Of a DNA stretch of 64,000 nucleotides, positions 22,291-33,498 are shown one piece after another. Location: the NCBI GenBank assembly GCA_963555705.1, contig OY743168.1, positions 96,760,925 to 96,824,924 of the forward strand, written 5' to 3'. The notes below the pieces were generated by a model that saw only the letters and a program-made list of their open reading frames with translations, was not told the DNA's origin and searched no databases. Source of the stretch: Ligustrum vulgare. Lineage: Eukaryota; Streptophyta; Magnoliopsida; Lamiales; Oleaceae. Within the stretch, counting starts at the first letter, position 1, and every line of letters begins with the position of its first letter. The position numbers were made by a program, and so were the translations under genes.

Positions 22291-22604
22291 TGGAGAATCT
22301 TAAAGTTAAGAGCGCCAACAGATTGAATAGATGTGTAATAATGAAAAACTGAATACGATCATTAGTTGGTTATAAGCTACCACGTTTATATTAATTTAGA
22401 CGCCTTCCAAACAAAATAACCACGAATGAGGCACTGGGAAATCCTAGAGACATTTGACATCTAGTAATCACTAATTCTGTAAAATTATCAGCAAGCTTAA
22501 GACCACATCAAGCAGTCCTCAAAAGCACTGATCTGATGAATATAAACAGAGTATAGGAAGGACCAGCAATAGAGCACTGGTTAAATTTTGTGTGTGTCAC
22601 ATAC

Positions 22605-22684
22605 CATTGCCCAAATTTTCCGCCTCCGTTTCTAACCGAAAAATCAATTTCACCCGAGGACCAAGGATTTTTGCATTCTTCATC
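22605..22684 (-). other. Candidate 80-bp exon, unknown protein
   Basis: Minus strand: acceptor 'cttgcacag', open segment DEECKNPWSSGEIDFSVRNG then GGKFGQW, and the donor GTATGTGAC. Composition looks protein-like and both splice sites are good. It follows copy B of the Enhancer-of-polycomb-like fragment on the same strand, but I could not match it to that family. The corresponding place in the third unit (about 25780-25830) does not keep the frame. Confidence 0.35.
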
Positions 22685-22759
22685 CTGTGCAAGCAAAAAG
22701 ATGGAGTTAATCAATTTTTTTCAACAAAACAGGAATCAGACTTATATAAGGAGATGTCA

Positions 22760-22990
22760 GTATGTGGCAGGTTCTATAACTCAAGTACACCAGGAATAGG
22801 AATGACGCCAGGCACCTGCACATGTAATCATAGCATTCCTTGTAAAGTTCCTTGAAAACCAACTACTTTCGTTTACAAGGAAACTCGAGCTTCCAATTAC
22901 TATCTCCACTCCATATCACAGCAAGAGTGAAATAACTGAAACTAGACAGCTTCACAACTTTCTCATCCTTGAAGCTCACTGTGTAGACAA
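22760..22990 (-). pseudogene. Enhancer-of-polycomb-like fragment, copy B
   Basis: Second copy of the module at 21176-21596. The minus strand reads VVKLSSFSYFTLAVIWSGDS, NWKLEFPCKRK, stop, LVFKELYKECYD, then a frame change and VIPIPGVLEL with a stop. It is closer to the usual family sequence at some places (NWKLEF, KELYKECYD) and further at others, so A and B decayed independently after duplication. Confidence 0.65.
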
Positions 22991-23034
22991 AATTTGTGAA
23001 TTTTGAGTTATTTGAATCCGCTCCTTCATCTAAT

Positions 23035-23141
23035 CAAACGTACCCCGTCATCAAGAAGCTCACTGTGCCACAAACTACTACTTCTAATGTTTTCCACGCT
23101 ATCAATGTAGAAGCAGCCAGGGTCTGTGATCTTCTGTATCC
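23035..23141 (-). pseudogene. VPS41 fragment, copy B
   Basis: Second copy of the VPS41 exon piece behind the same GTTATTAG acceptor: EDHRPWLLLH, several stops, then HSELLDDGV. The flanking intron ('taaataagtttgcgacttatatagttc') matches that beside copy A, so VPS41 and Enhancer-of-polycomb-like pieces were duplicated together as a unit of about 1.23 kb. Confidence 0.55.
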
Positions 23142-24744
23142 CTAATAACAAAATAACTAAATAAGTTTGCGACTTATATAGTTCATAAACTTTAAATGCA
23201 TTGAATCATAAATAGGTACAAGCATAGTACTGCAAACTACTTAACCTTTATTTTTTTTCATCATTCTATAGAACAAGGAGAGATTAATACTGAAATTGTA
23301 AGCAATAAAGAAGGATGACTGAACGGAGAATATTTGAAAGTTAAAAGCACCAAAAAAGTGAATAGATATGTACCAATGAAAAATTGATTGCAACTTACAT
23401 AATTCATGAACTTTTAATGCATTGAATCACAAATAGGTACAAGCACAGTAGTGCAGACTACTTAACCTTTATTTTATTTTTTTCATTTTTCTATAGAGCA
23501 AGGAGAGATTAATACTGACATTGTCCTTAAATTACAATTCAGAACAATGACAAAACAATAAAGAAGGATGACTAAACGGAGAATCTTAAAGTTAAAAGCA
23601 CCAAAAAAGTGAATAGACATGTAACAATGAAAAATTGAATACAATCATTAGTTGGTTATAAGCTACAGCGTCTATATAATTTACACTTAAGCCATTGTGT
23701 CTTTGATTCAACAACTTGAATGTTTGAATGTAGGTGCATCAAGTATAAATCTAAAACAGCAAAAAGAAAAGCAACATTTTATAAGCAAGAATAATAACAT
23801 TCCAAGAACCGAGTAGAGGGGAAATAGCCAGCTTTATCAAGCAAAAGTGTACATACCAATTGCGAGCCAGTTTGTTTAAAAAAATTCTTACCACCAAAGA
23901 CCAAGATATGTAATCAATGTTAATGCATAATCTGCAACACCATTTACCTGCAATAAACAAGTGAAAACGGTTATATGAAAGCCAAATACCAGCACATCAA
24001 GTTATATGATTACTAGCAACCAACCAAATTGAGCAGTACATTGCTTTTGTTTGACAAAAAACAATAGCACATCTTCGAATCCAACTGCATCAATTTCATG
24101 CATCAACCGCTTTTAAATAATACACTTCTTTAATTGACTCATAAGTTAAAAGCATGTCCACAAAATTCATTACCAAATCTACTTTTTCAACCACTTCGTT
24201 GTACATAAACACATACAACTCCCACAATGTCTCAAGGCAACAACAAAATTTGGGAAGTATAATTTTAGTTAATGAAATTGAAAAAATATGTTTCGTAAGA
24301 AGCAAGTAAATATAGCCGGATTCAAATTGTCATCAGCATACTTAATTGCCACATCACTATTAAATTTTAATCTTAATTTCTCACATAAATATACTTACAA
24401 TATATGTGATAGACCAAACATGAATGCCTAAACACTGATAAATTTTCACTTCATTTTCTTAATTTGCTAGTTGCAAGGTTTTAGTGAATAAAAAACTGAG
24501 AAGAAAAGGATCCACCAAGCAACGTTCAGGATAAAGAACAAATTATCAAAATAAATTATGAAAAATTTCAACAAACAGCCTAGAGTTCAGCTTAAACAAA
24601 TTGAGATAGAGAACTATAATGTCCTCATTAAGAAAAAAACTAAAAGAATTAAAAAATGAAATTGAGGGGAAGAAACTAATTACCTAAGGTGTGAGGAAAT
24701 AACCTTGCAATGACACCAAGTAATTCAAGATTAGTCACAGTAAA

Positions 24745-25028
24745 TAATAGATTGACAGTGTATAATTGAATCAATGTATAAGCAATTAAATGAAGTAATG
24801 AAAACTCCCTCAATTGCATCAAAATAACCGGATGTAAGTAAGGTATTCAATGAGGGCTTAGATATATGCCCAAAACTCCACAATGATAATAGATTGACAG
24901 TGTATAATTGAATCAATGTATAAGCAATTAAATGAAGTAATGAAAACTCCCTCAATTGCATCAAAATAACCGGATGTAAGTAAGGTATTCAATGAGGGCT
25001 TAGATTTATGCCCAAAACTCCACAATGA
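24745..25028. repeat. 142-bp near-identical tandem duplication
   Basis: Copies at 24745-24886 and 24887-25028, differing at about one base (atatat/atttat). A recent event inside otherwise old sequence. No coding function inferred. Confidence 0.92.
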
Positions 25029-25189
25029 TAATACCACCAAAATACGACTAAAGAACACTCCTAGACAACACCCAAACCGCACAAAACCCAGTTAATCTCT
25101 TAACCCGTCTTATAAGTGAGCTGCCTAATTGTGGAGATCGAGCAATATAATATTATCGTCGATCATGAGCCAAAAGACCCGCGAAACAT

Positions 25190-25300
25190 AATTAATTTGA
25201 CACGATGTTTCATCATCGCCTCCGAGGTTTGATTGTGACCAAAATACCCAACATAAGGTAATGATGTATCCTTCTTCCTAAAACATTTAAACAATTAGTG
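25190..25300 (-). pseudogene. Third, very degraded copy of the EPL-type exon
   Basis: After an acceptor-like 'gttttag' the minus strand keeps 'catcattacctta', as in copy A (21565-21590), and is followed by an unrelated open stretch. It occupies the position expected for a third unit (compare repeats at 25540-25770). Identification rests on position plus this short match only. Confidence 0.3.
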
Positions 25301-25829
25301 TCATGGCTGCCATACAACGCCATTAAAAATATTAACAACAATCTCACAGTGCATCATTAACCAGACCACTCACCTTCATTGGCCATTTAATTTCCAACAC
25401 GAGGAACCTCATTTTGTAAAAAGTGGGAAATTAGTAAGCCTAAAGTATTACCTCTCTCACTTGATTAGGGAGAGCATCCATTTAAGCATTTTTACTTTTT
25501 ATTGCAAGAATGATGACAAAATGAAGAATCTTAATGTAAAGAGCATCAACAGGTTGAATAGATATGTCACAAAAAACTGAATACAGTCGTTAGTCTATTA
25601 TAAGCTACTTACCTATTTATTCTTAGACACCTTCTAAACAAAATAATTACAGGGAAATCCCAGAGACATTTGACATTTAGTAATTACTCCATAAAATTAT
25701 CAGCAAGCTTAAACCTACATCACGCAGACCTGAAAAGCACTGATATGATGAATATAAATAGAATACCAAGTACCACCAGTAGGACATTGATTGTATTCCA
25801 CATGAAACAAGAAGGGTTATAATGCCAAC

Positions 25830-27950
25830 AGTTAATATAGGTAATATCTATCAAAATGAAACCAAACGAGCACATGCAATTGGCTTGACAACACGGTGAG
25901 GCTGTAACCTGTAGTTCATCGATAAACTTCAGTGTCAAAATGATAATCGAAAAATATAAATTATTATTCAATAGCACGTAAAAAAGGAGGGGACGGGTAG
26001 GGGCAAAGGCAAAAGCTCCACTAACCGTAAAAAGAGTCATATTTGACTTCGGATCAGGGGCTTCAAAACTAAGAAATGTGGCCTTACTTCCGAGGGGGAA
26101 AAAACTGATAAATGGAGAGAAACCCAAATCAGGACAAATCCAACAAATACAAAGAAACCCTAATCGCCTGAAAAAAAAAAAGATACTAAACACTTTACCT
26201 TTCAAGAACAAAATTAACAAGAATATGGATCCACCAAAACCAAGCATGATCGTGGGGAAAGCATGGTCGGAGACGAAAGAGGAGGCGGGAAGAAAATTGG
26301 GGGAAAGAGAAAACTGGGAGATTTGAAATTTTTTATTTCTGCATGTGATATATATAGTGAGAGATTTCTTACCGTTGTGAAAAGTTCTATACATGGCGCG
26401 GCTTCCAGATTTCTTACCGTTTGGAAAGATTATACACGGCGACGAGGCTCAGGCTATTCATAAGATTTTTTTACCGTTGTACCCGTCTGTAGAAGGAAAA
26501 GTAGTAAGTTTTTTACTTCTTACCAAATAGATTTCTAGAATAAATGAAGATTTTCTCAATTGAGGGACCAACCGTTATGTTGTCTCTAATCTTTTATTTT
26601 TGGCAAAGTAATCCTCCATTCCAATGACGGATTCGCTAGTTCCTAATTATGGATCCCTGGTCAATCTATTTTAATTGTTATTGTTATAAATCTTTTTTTA
26701 AAAAAAAAATAATAATAATAAATCACAAAATGACTCTCTTTGTTCCATTTTTAAACTATTTCGGAATAATTATTTGCAATATTCAATTTTTGAGAATTTA
26801 ACCATCATCTTTAGTCGAAGCAGAAAACTTTGGTTTTCAATGAAATCCTGAAAATCCAAGAACATTCATAGCATTCTCCTTCGAATGTTCACTTAGCTTC
26901 GTTAATATACATATGAAGAAACTACTGATTTTGATGTCATTTGGATGAACAATTTGTAATATTGTCATGTCAAGCATGAAAAAAAAAACTGTAAATGAAT
27001 AAAAAATACATTCGCATGAGAAAAATAAATAAGTAGATAATAAAAAATTAATTTTAAGAATTTCATATTTTAAACAACAATAAACTAATGCATAGTTTTT
27101 CAAAACCACCATTGATTATCATAAAAATAATAAATGTCATTAATTTACAATATGTGTTCACACTAAACCACTTATTCACAACATGTATTCACGCCAAACT
27201 ACTTCTTTACTTTTAATATATATATAGATTTTGTGTGTGCGCGGGCGCGTGTGTATCAATCGTGCTATTCGTAAAAGAGACTTGTACAGATAGATATACA
27301 GATTCTACACTTGGCACGATCTTGTTTTTTAATAGATCACATCATACGTTGATCAACGGTCATCACACTTTCGGTACAAAAATTCGATACACCCATCGAT
27401 ACAAATGACATTTTTCAATATGTATATATATATACACACACACACGTGTATGTGTGTGTTCTGGCTCTTAATAAAATAAAAGTATATCGACGTATCTGTA
27501 TTTCTCTTTTTTATTCTTTAGTTTATTAAGTGGTATCAGTACGATTCTCTCAAAAATATTAGTTAGAATGTAATAATTGTCATGTGTGCCAAAATTAATT
27601 TTGCGACGACGCGTGAATGTTTTATATACACGTGCTTCATAACGATGCCAAATCCTATTTTTCCCAAGTTAATTCGAAACATGACTTCAATTCATAAGCT
27701 GACTTTTCAATTCAATCCTGAATTTCTGAATCTGACTGCACATCCGTAATTATTCAATTTGGAGTTCGGCAGCACGTCCGTAATGTTTCCCAAATTATGA
27801 TTATACGATATTCAATTCATATATCAATTCATCATGTCTTAATTCTTTTTACATGCTTGTACAATATATATTGTTTTAATATGTGATTCTACCTAGAGGA
27901 TGTAATCTTCTCTTATTAACATTCTTTACATGGTTGTATATATTCTATTA
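25830..27950. other. Stretch without a supported gene
   Basis: At 26160-26330 the minus strand has an ATG followed by a hydrophobic stretch (MLGFGGSIFLLILFLK) and then a GTAAAG donor, which could be the first exon of the decayed minus-strand gene, but no matching second exon was found. 26340-26470 holds three diverged 'gatttcttaccgtt' repeats. Mixed TA/CA repeats lie at 27421-27459. The remainder is AT-rich. Confidence 0.35.
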
Positions 27951-27976
27951 CTAGTTCTTACCCGTGCGATGCACGG
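27951..27976 (-). other. Helitron 3' terminus: hairpin and CTAG
   Basis: Minus strand CCGTGC-atc-GCACGG stem-loop, seven bases, then CTAG and a flanking T. This is the canonical Helitron 3' terminator. The plus-strand Helitron ending at 41333 has a near-identical hairpin core, so the two share a terminator family. Confidence 0.9.
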
Positions 27977-28116
27977 CAATTGACGTTTTTATGATTAATT
28001 CCAAGATAAAAAAATTGCAAATTTTGATGTTTACATAAAATAATAAATAACTCATAGTTAAATGAATACAATATTAATATTAATAATCACTATTTAAATA
28101 TGAAAGGTTAACATAA

Positions 28117-29130
28117 TTAATCCAAGTTCTGAAAAACTTCTTTGAAAACTACATTTGTGGTTGAATTTGTTGGTTGCCCATCTTTGTCACAAATTAGGAT
28201 CTTCAATCCAGTACGATTGGTAACTCGAGAGACTGCTACATAAAGTTGTCCGTGACTGAAGACTGACATTTTCAGATAAAGTCCAACATGTGAAAGAGAC
28301 CGACCTTGACTCTTGTTAATAATCATGGCATATGAGACAATCAATGGAAATTGCCTTCGTTGAAACTTAAAAGGTAATCTTGGATCTGACGAAGTTAAGA
28401 TCATTCTTGGTATAAAAACTTTATGACCAGCATTGCTTCCTGAAATAACCTTCGCCTCTAAAACATGATTACCAAGTTTTGTAATTACCAGTCTAGTTCC
28501 ATTACAAAGGTCGGCTGAATGATCAATATTTCTCAATAACATAACTGGAACTCCAATCTTCAACTTCAACTCATGATTAGGCACTCCCGAACATCTAATA
28601 CTATTCAAAAACTCTGGAGTGTGAATTTCTTCAAGTATCTCAATATTTTAATCTGACTTGCAAGCTGCATCAGAACTAAAATATATCTTATCTTCAGTTA
28701 GACTGAGAGATGACATATAATCATTTATGGATTCAACAATCTCAAGAGTCGGAGCAAGTATTGCTCTTTCTTGCAAATATGATGGGCTATTAATATTTTT
28801 CAAGAAAGATAGATGCGTGCTTTCTACAATTGCTGCAACAGAACTTATTAAATCTTTTATCAAAATGTCATCAAGTATGTCAACAGCTTGCACTACCTAT
28901 TGTTCCATCTCCAATACTTGATATCCAATCAGAGAAAGCCTTTACTTCCATAGATTGATCATCAGATTCAAGATTTTGAAGTCTCATGTTTTTGGTCAAT
29001 CTCAAAACTTTAAAATCTCTCCACAAATATGAGGAGTTGATGGTTGCTAGCACAATATCTTGCCTATTACCTTTAGGAATCACGGGAAAAATTTGTCTAA
29101 AATTAAATTGTAACAAAATGATTTCATAAG
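28117..29130 (-). pseudogene. PIF1-like Helitron helicase, C-terminal fragment
   Basis: Minus-strand frames in series: FRQIFPVIPKGNRQDIV with ATINSSYLW and LTKNMRL (about 29105-28970); FSDWISSIGDGTIG; APTLEIVESINDYM; then a 163-codon frame with [39 protein letters not shown] and [19 protein letters not shown]. These are the Q-containing and C-terminal helicase motifs of Helitron PIF1 proteins. Upstream of FRQIF the expected Walker A and B region is replaced by unrelated sequence. Stops at about 28649 and a frame change near 28890 break it. In an intact Helitron this helicase would act at the replication fork with the Rep domain. Confidence 0.85.
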
Positions 29131-29205
29131 CACAGATACTTGCAATTAAATATTTAATTTTTTGAAATAAAAAATTGTGTTGAGCGAAAATAACTTCAGT
29201 CAACT

Positions 29206-30890
29206 GATAATATCACTAAATTTGTAAAAAATCATGATTTATTTGAAATGAACTATTTTTAAACAACACTTTTAGGGGACATAGTTTTATCGGACAAATT
29301 TTTTTTCTTTTTTAAAAAAAAGACTATCTTCAGCTAACCTATATAAATCTTAACCACTGTTTTGTAATATTATTTGGTTTATAAACTGTCTTATTTATGA
29401 TTTTTAGGTTAAAAGTATTGGCTGGAAATCGGAGATATGCAATGTGTGTGGTTAAATAGTTTTTGAGGAATTGTTTAGTTTATAAATTGGTGTACAATAG
29501 TAAAAGTACGTGTACCAAACGGAGTCTTTATTATTTATGTTCTTTAGGTAAAAATTGTTTTTTTTTTTTCAAAACTGATTTTAAAAATTATATGATTTAT
29601 AAATTTGGTTTATAAATTGTAACAATTGCATAACTATATACCTCACGCTAAAAAAAATAAATAAAAATAAAAAATAGGTGGTGTTCAAGCCAAAAAATAT
29701 CGTGTATCTAGAACCATCACTCATCCTACTCACATTCATACCCTAAATGACCAAGACATTACAGACTACCTTTTTCAAAACTCCAACGGAATCCTAAATT
29801 TACTACCCTACCTTGAATTTCTATTTCTATACCGCATCGCCTTCATTGCCTTCTTCATAATCTACCACCCACCAACATCCCTAATTTTTTATGTGCAGCA
29901 AGAAGAGACCTTCTTATTTGATTGAAATTGTAAGCCTCCATAGGGTATTTTTGTTTTTTTTTGAGTTTCATTCGAGGCAGATCTTTACATTCTTAGTTTT
30001 GCCTTATTTTATTTTTTTGACCTCTGGTTCATATTTTTATTTCCATGGCAAGGAGTTCGAGATCTGGATTTCTTCATTTGTTCTTGTTAATTTATCGATC
30101 TTTCTTTGATAAGAAACTTTGCTTTATGTACAAATCTTGTAGATCGGAAAATTTGTGAGTTTCGGGTAAAAAGAATTCCTGAATTTTTTTTTTTTTTTTT
30201 TTCGACGTGTTAATTTTTTATTCTGTTGTAGAGGTTTCGATCAGGAATTCTTCCTCAGATCGTAAGGCCCTTGTCGAGCTACATTGATAAGTAACTTCAC
30301 TTTCTACACCATAGTTGTAGCTCGGTCAAATAATCCTAACATTTATTTTTTAAAATTTGTTTTTTGGTCTATGCATAATGTACATATTGTATATATTTTG
30401 TTTTCTAAGTTATATAACTACAAATTTTAAATGAAAAAATATCGATATGAATTTTTTTACGGGAACATGTTCATGTATTACAGATGATTGGTGTTATAAT
30501 GGGAAACCGGTTTATGATTTTTTTATTTTTTAATTTTTTTTTAAGTTTCATGGTAATATTTAGATCTTCTAACCTGTTTACCATTTCTCTGTTTTTAGAT
30601 CACTGGTACATATGAAGGGATTTACATTAACTTAGATAATGTTACTTCGCGGTATTTGCTTGCTCAGTTAAGTAACTTTGGTCGTCTTCTATTTTATGTA
30701 CAACATATGTTAGACATTTACTTGGGATTTATTTAACAAAGAAAAAAATTCGGAATTTGTTAACCTTTCCTGCATTTAGAAAAATTGGAATCTGTTAACC
30801 TTTCCTGCCTTTACACGAATATTCTAATCTGTTAACCTTTCCTGCTTGTTTGTTCCTCTGCTTGATTCTCGAACTTTTGATGTTCTTTGC
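29206..30890. other. Helitron interior without a supported gene
   Basis: AT-rich; 29360-29530 resembles the 'caaaccactttttaa' MITE family. Three direct copies of 'aatctgttaacctttcctgc' lie at 30754-30773, 30789-30808 and 30826-30845. No conserved protein recognised. Confidence 0.45.
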
Positions 30891-30893
30891 CTA

Positions 30894-31247
30894 CTACTCC
30901 AATAATATCTGTTCAAAAAACACATATAAGCATTTTCCTTGGATATCTAGAAAGTAAAGTGTGACAATAGCTTCCACAAATAGTTCATATTCTGTAAGGG
31001 TAGGAGATGAAGCAATTTTAGTAAATGATTTGAACAGGAAATTCCCAATCGTGAAAGCTTCATCAACTACATTTAAAACCCGAGTCTTGTGCAGAAAATT
31101 TAGTTTATATTTGTGGTTCGTTGGCTTGTATTTCATGTTGTTGTAGCCAACATAAAATTTTTCCATGGTGTATAATTTTCCTTCCTCGATGGATGTCTTG
31201 AAAACGCGAATCAATGATTGTTTGATCGTTGCTTGAATCCTTTCGCC
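30894..31247 (-). pseudogene. RPA70-like OB-fold protein, second exon
   Basis: After an acceptor (CTTCAG at 31248-31253) the minus strand reads GERIQATIKQSLIRVFKTSI, then EEGKLYTMEKFYVGYNNMKY and HKYKLNFLHKTRV. This is the DUF223/RPA1 N-terminal OB-fold pattern common in Helitron-borne and plant RPA70-like genes, which bind single-stranded DNA. It joins in frame to the exon at 32648-32857 (…VFVDKQ|GERIQ), leaving a 1.4-kb intron. The frame stays open to 30894, but the expected downstream OB folds and zinc finger are not present. Confidence 0.75.
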
Positions 31248-31327
31248 CTGAAGAAAAGGAAAAACTTGTATCAAGATAAATTCTGTTTAAATGTGGTAGT
31301 ATGCTCTCTTCAAGAAGGGTCCTTGTT

Positions 31328-32367
31328 CATTCATTAAATTCATCTCCATTTACAATGCCTGCCCGAGCTTGTGGATTATGTCATGTCCCTGAGACTCTAA
31401 GTGAAAGTAAACAGACTAAAATTATTATGGATAAACAAAGTTACTTTTATCTTGTTTTTATTAACTACTATTTTTCACACTTCTAAACTGTTTTTCACAC
31501 TTAAAAATCTATTTTATTTCTTTAGGACGTCAATTGTTGTTTAAAAAACAAAAATGCCTGCCTAAATTGTGGATTATGTAATGCTCCTGAGCTTCCAAGT
31601 GAAGTTAACAAACTTAAATCCATTAGCAATCACAAAGTAACATCTATATTGTTTTTATTAGTTTTTTTACACATTTGAAATAGATTTTTTTAGACTTAAA
31701 ATTCTTTTTTCTTTCTTTAGGTCAGCAATGCCTGTTTAAATAACACCAAAGCTTGCCTACATTATGGATTATGTCAAGCTCCCGAGTCTTCGAGTGAAGG
31801 TAAACAGACTAAAATTCTTATGGATAAACAAAGTTACTTGTATATTGTTTTTATTAACTTTGTTTCACTAAAAATAGATTTTTTCACACTTCAAAATCTT
31901 TTTTGTTTCTTTAGGTCAGCAATGCCTGTTTAAATGACACCAAAGCCTGCCTAAATTGTGGATTATGTTAAGTCCCTGAGACTCCAAGTGAAGGTAAACA
32001 GACCAAAATTCTTATGGATGAACAAAGTTACTTCTATCATGTTTTTATTAACTACTATTTTTCACACTTGAAAATCTATTTTATTTCTTTAGGACGTCAA
32101 TTGCTGTTTAAATAACAACAATGCCTGCCTAAATTGTGGATCATGTAATGCCCCCGAGCTTCCAAGTGAAGGTAAACAAACTTAAATTCATTAGCAATTA
32201 CAAAGTTACATCTATATTGTTTTTATTAGCTTTTTTTTGCACTTGAAATAGATTTTTTCAGACTTAAAAATCTTTTTTGTTTCTTTAGGTAAGCAATGCC
32301 TATTTAAATGACACCAAAGCCTGCCTAAATTGTGAATTATGTCAAGCTCAAGAGACTTTTAGTGAAG
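31328..32367 (+). repeat. Array of six 79-bp cysteine-rich exon-like units
   Basis: Five units of exactly 79 bp (31526-31604, 31721-31799, 31915-31993, 32093-32171, 32289-32367) plus a decayed first unit ending at 31406. Each is preceded by a T-rich acceptor (…tttctttag) and, except the first two, ends GAAG|GTAAAC. In the same frame they read variants of ACLNCGLCNAPE, with a consensus of four or five cysteines in 26 residues; unit 4 has an in-frame TAA. Units 1-3 correspond to units 4-6 (types VPE, DVNCC/APEL, VSNAC/APES), so a ~570-bp three-unit block was duplicated. They lie antisense within the RPA-like intron. Family not recognised. Confidence 0.65.
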
Positions 32368-32647
32368 GTAAACACACTAAAATTCTTTTGGATAAACAAA
32401 GTTACTTATATCTTGTTTTTATTAACTATTTACACTTTTAAACTGTTTTTCGCACTTAATTTTTTTTTATGACACTAAGGCCGGTTTAAATGAATAATGT
32501 AGAATAACAGTAAGAGTAAATCATTTCTATACAAGCTGATGATATCCAAATAGGCATTCTGCAAGCTACATGATTACTATTTTATACTAAGTACCCATGC
32601 TTCTAGTTATACTATACATAAAAACAAAGCAAAGTCAAGAAACTAAC

Positions 32648-32857
32648 TTGTTTATCAACAAAAACCATCTCTAGGGTATTTATTTGCTCCTTGCGATTGA
32701 AATTCGGGACTTCCCAAAGCCTCACAACACGTACCAGAAGCTTCCACCCAGTTTTGGTTGAGTTGATATCACGCACACTACTGGTTTGGTCATCAATGTT
32801 TTCTGCAGCTGCTGGAGAGAATGGAGTGGATTTTTGGAGGAAATAAACTCATCACTA
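32648..32857 (-). pseudogene. RPA70-like OB-fold protein, first exon
   Basis: Minus strand reads SSVRDINSTKTGWKLLVRVV, RLWEVPNFNRKEQINTLEMV, FVDKQ and then the donor GTTAGT. This is the start of the RPA-like OB fold (IRDINP-K--WKI-VRV-RLWE). The upstream limit is uncertain: the frame is open back to about 32855 and no convincing start codon is in frame. With the second exon it would give one OB fold. Confidence 0.7.
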
Positions 32858-33498
32858 CTGTCTGTAATAGATATAAGCGAACCACAAGAGAGATTTTGAA
32901 TTGCATTGCAATAGATTTTCGTGCATCCATACTGTAATAGCAGACATAGGTTGTTGTGCAACATTTGAATTCTTGGCACACTTTTTCATTTTTTCTATTA
33001 TTGGTTACATTTGTATGTGATTGTGAAAGATATATTTAATGTTAGAAAGATTTGCTGATCTGTTATACATGATACTACAATTTTGAGTATTTACATTGTG
33101 GTTGATTATTTGGGCATTTACCAGAGTTTCTATTATTGGTTGTATTTGTATCAGATGATTCAGACCTGGAAAGGTGCATTTAATGTGTTGTATTTATGTT
33201 TTTGAATGTGAAAGGTGTATTTATGGTTGATTTTTTGGGCATTTACCAGAGTTTCTATTATTGGTTATTTTTGTATCAGACTGTGAAATGTAAATTTATT
33301 ATGCTGTATTTTTATGTTTACGAATGTGAAAGGTGCATTTAATGTGCAACAGATTTTTCAATCTACTTTCATTACATATTTTCAGATTGTTCAAATTAAT
33401 TTCATTTTTTAAAAATTTTTTTGCCTCATATTGGGATTAGGCTGGAAACTTTGGCGGGAGAATGTTGCAGACTTACTTGCTTTTATATAATATATAGA

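Larger units (their letters stand above)
22300..25810. repeat. Duplicated intron-like segments of the EPL/VPS41 region
   Basis: The sequence 'gaatagatgtgtaataatgaa...ttagttggttataagctac...gagacatttgacat..agtaatcact...gcaagcttaa...gatgaatataaa' at 22310-22570 recurs at 25540-25770, and its first part again at 23330-23400 and 23580-23690. Thus the 21-26-kb region contains at least three diverged copies of one unit. Confidence 0.7.
27951..33498 (-). mobile_element. Helitron, 5.5 kb, with RPA-like and helicase remnants
   Basis: Minus strand starts TCTATATATTATATAAAAGC (5' end at 33498) and ends with a GC hairpin followed by GTAAGAACTAG (3' end at 27951). The flanking bases are A before and T after, the expected A|T insertion site with no target duplication. 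It contains an RPA70-type OB-fold gene remnant near its 5' end and the C-terminal part of a PIF1-like helicase near its 3' end. The Rep (HUH nickase) domain and helicase Walker motifs are absent, so it is non-autonomous. It also carries a plus-strand array of exon-like units and a 3x20-bp repeat. Confidence 0.88.

Noticed and set aside
25720..26394. 224-codon minus-strand frame rich in Phe, Leu and Ile
   Set aside because: Low-complexity hydrophobic translation of AT-rich DNA, no Met context and no known family; only its first ~16 codons were noted as a weak first-exon idea.
31328..32367. CRISPR-like array (regular repeats with spacers)
   Set aside because: Units are 79 bp with similar, not unique, spacers, in a plant genome inside a Helitron.
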